Positions 6,422-6,578 of a DNA stretch of 6,578 nucleotides are shown piece after piece. This stretch comes from Verrucomicrobiales bacterium (lineage in GTDB: Bacteria; Verrucomicrobiota; Verrucomicrobiia; Verrucomicrobiales; V1-33). The stretch is from positions 1-6,578 of the forward strand of contig JALRGB010000683.1 in the NCBI GenBank assembly GCA_023253575.1. The letters are read 5' to 3'. Position numbers and translations under genes: made by a program. The notes under the pieces are model-generated. The model did no database searches, was not told the DNA's origin, and saw nothing but the letters and a program-made list of their open reading frames with translations. Within the stretch, counting starts at the first letter, position 1; each line of letters opens with the position of its first letter.

Positions 6422-6578
6422 TCACCTGCCAAAAAGTCGTTCGGCGAGGCGTTCGGCGCCGCCACTGTAGCTGGGGACGTTGGCCCCGGTTTTCACAATT
6501 GGCCCACAGGCCACATCCCTCAAGACACGTACACGAATCCGCTTCTCCGCATCCGGGCCCTGCCCAAAAATCGTTCGG
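6422..6578 (-). CDS. C-terminal end of an unrecognised protein (runs off the window)
   Basis: A minus-strand frame is open from the window edge to a TGA at 6422-6424 and gives the last 51 residues of a protein. It includes EKRIRVRVLRDVACGPIVKT and ends GGAERLAERLFGR. The residue pattern and codon use look like real coding sequence: a basic strand, a GANVPSYSGG turn and an amphipathic C-terminal helix. I do not recognise the family. It does not resemble the C-terminus of DhaK, the partner expected next to a DhaL. It lies 62 bp upstream of the dhaL-type gene on the same strand, so the two are probably cotranscribed. The other two minus-strand frames are less plausible; one is open but reads as low-quality Cys/Arg/Trp-rich sequence. 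Confidence 0.55.
   Translation of the reverse strand, partial: RTIFGQGPDAEKRIRVRVLRDVACGPIVKTGANVPSYSGGAERLAERLFGR

Overview
The window (about 6.6 kb, GC-rich) most likely comes from a Verrucomicrobiota bacterium, or less likely a Planctomycetota one. The best evidence is the large minus-strand gene at 1642-4548. It has the layout that the family models call 'Pirellula/Verrucomicrobium type': a secreted beta-propeller dehydrogenase-like domain, then HEAT-like helices, then a CxxCH heme domain. None of the intact genes has a clear Shine-Dalgarno sequence, which also fits these phyla.

Layout. Positions 1-178 carry no convincing gene and hold a mosaic of repeats: a bulged stem-loop, two copies of a 21-bp direct repeat, a hairpin and a perfect 18-bp palindrome. 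Positions 217-381 hold a very regular array of 25-bp dyads, GCGACA-N13-TGTCGC, with centres alternating 40, 30, 40 and 30 bp apart. The last one runs over the start codon of a class II Fic protein (375-1532, plus strand). The Fic stop overlaps, as ATGA, the start of a 36-codon open frame (1529-1639). Its first ~25 residues look like the N-terminus of a type III restriction (Res) subunit and the rest is lost. I read this as the stump of a Fic-Res operon of a type III restriction-modification locus, cut off by a deletion that joined it to the 3' end of the convergent propeller-cytochrome gene.

The remaining genes all lie on the minus strand. In transcription order they are the C-terminal end of an unrecognised protein (6578-6422), a DhaL-type dihydroxyacetone kinase subunit (6359-5712), a metal-ABC-type substrate-binding lipoprotein (5624-4764), and the propeller-HEAT-cytochrome c protein (4548-1642). 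The first two are close enough to be one operon. The lipoprotein follows after 87 bp and the cytochrome gene after 215 bp; that last gap contains a tandem 16-bp repeat and paired GCTTGAA boxes that may be regulatory. No shared pathway for these four genes is evident.

The points most worth checking are the dyad array in front of the Fic gene (its arms show compensatory base changes), the truncated Res stump coupled to Fic, and the substrate-binding protein that appears to lack two of the three histidines of the usual metal site.
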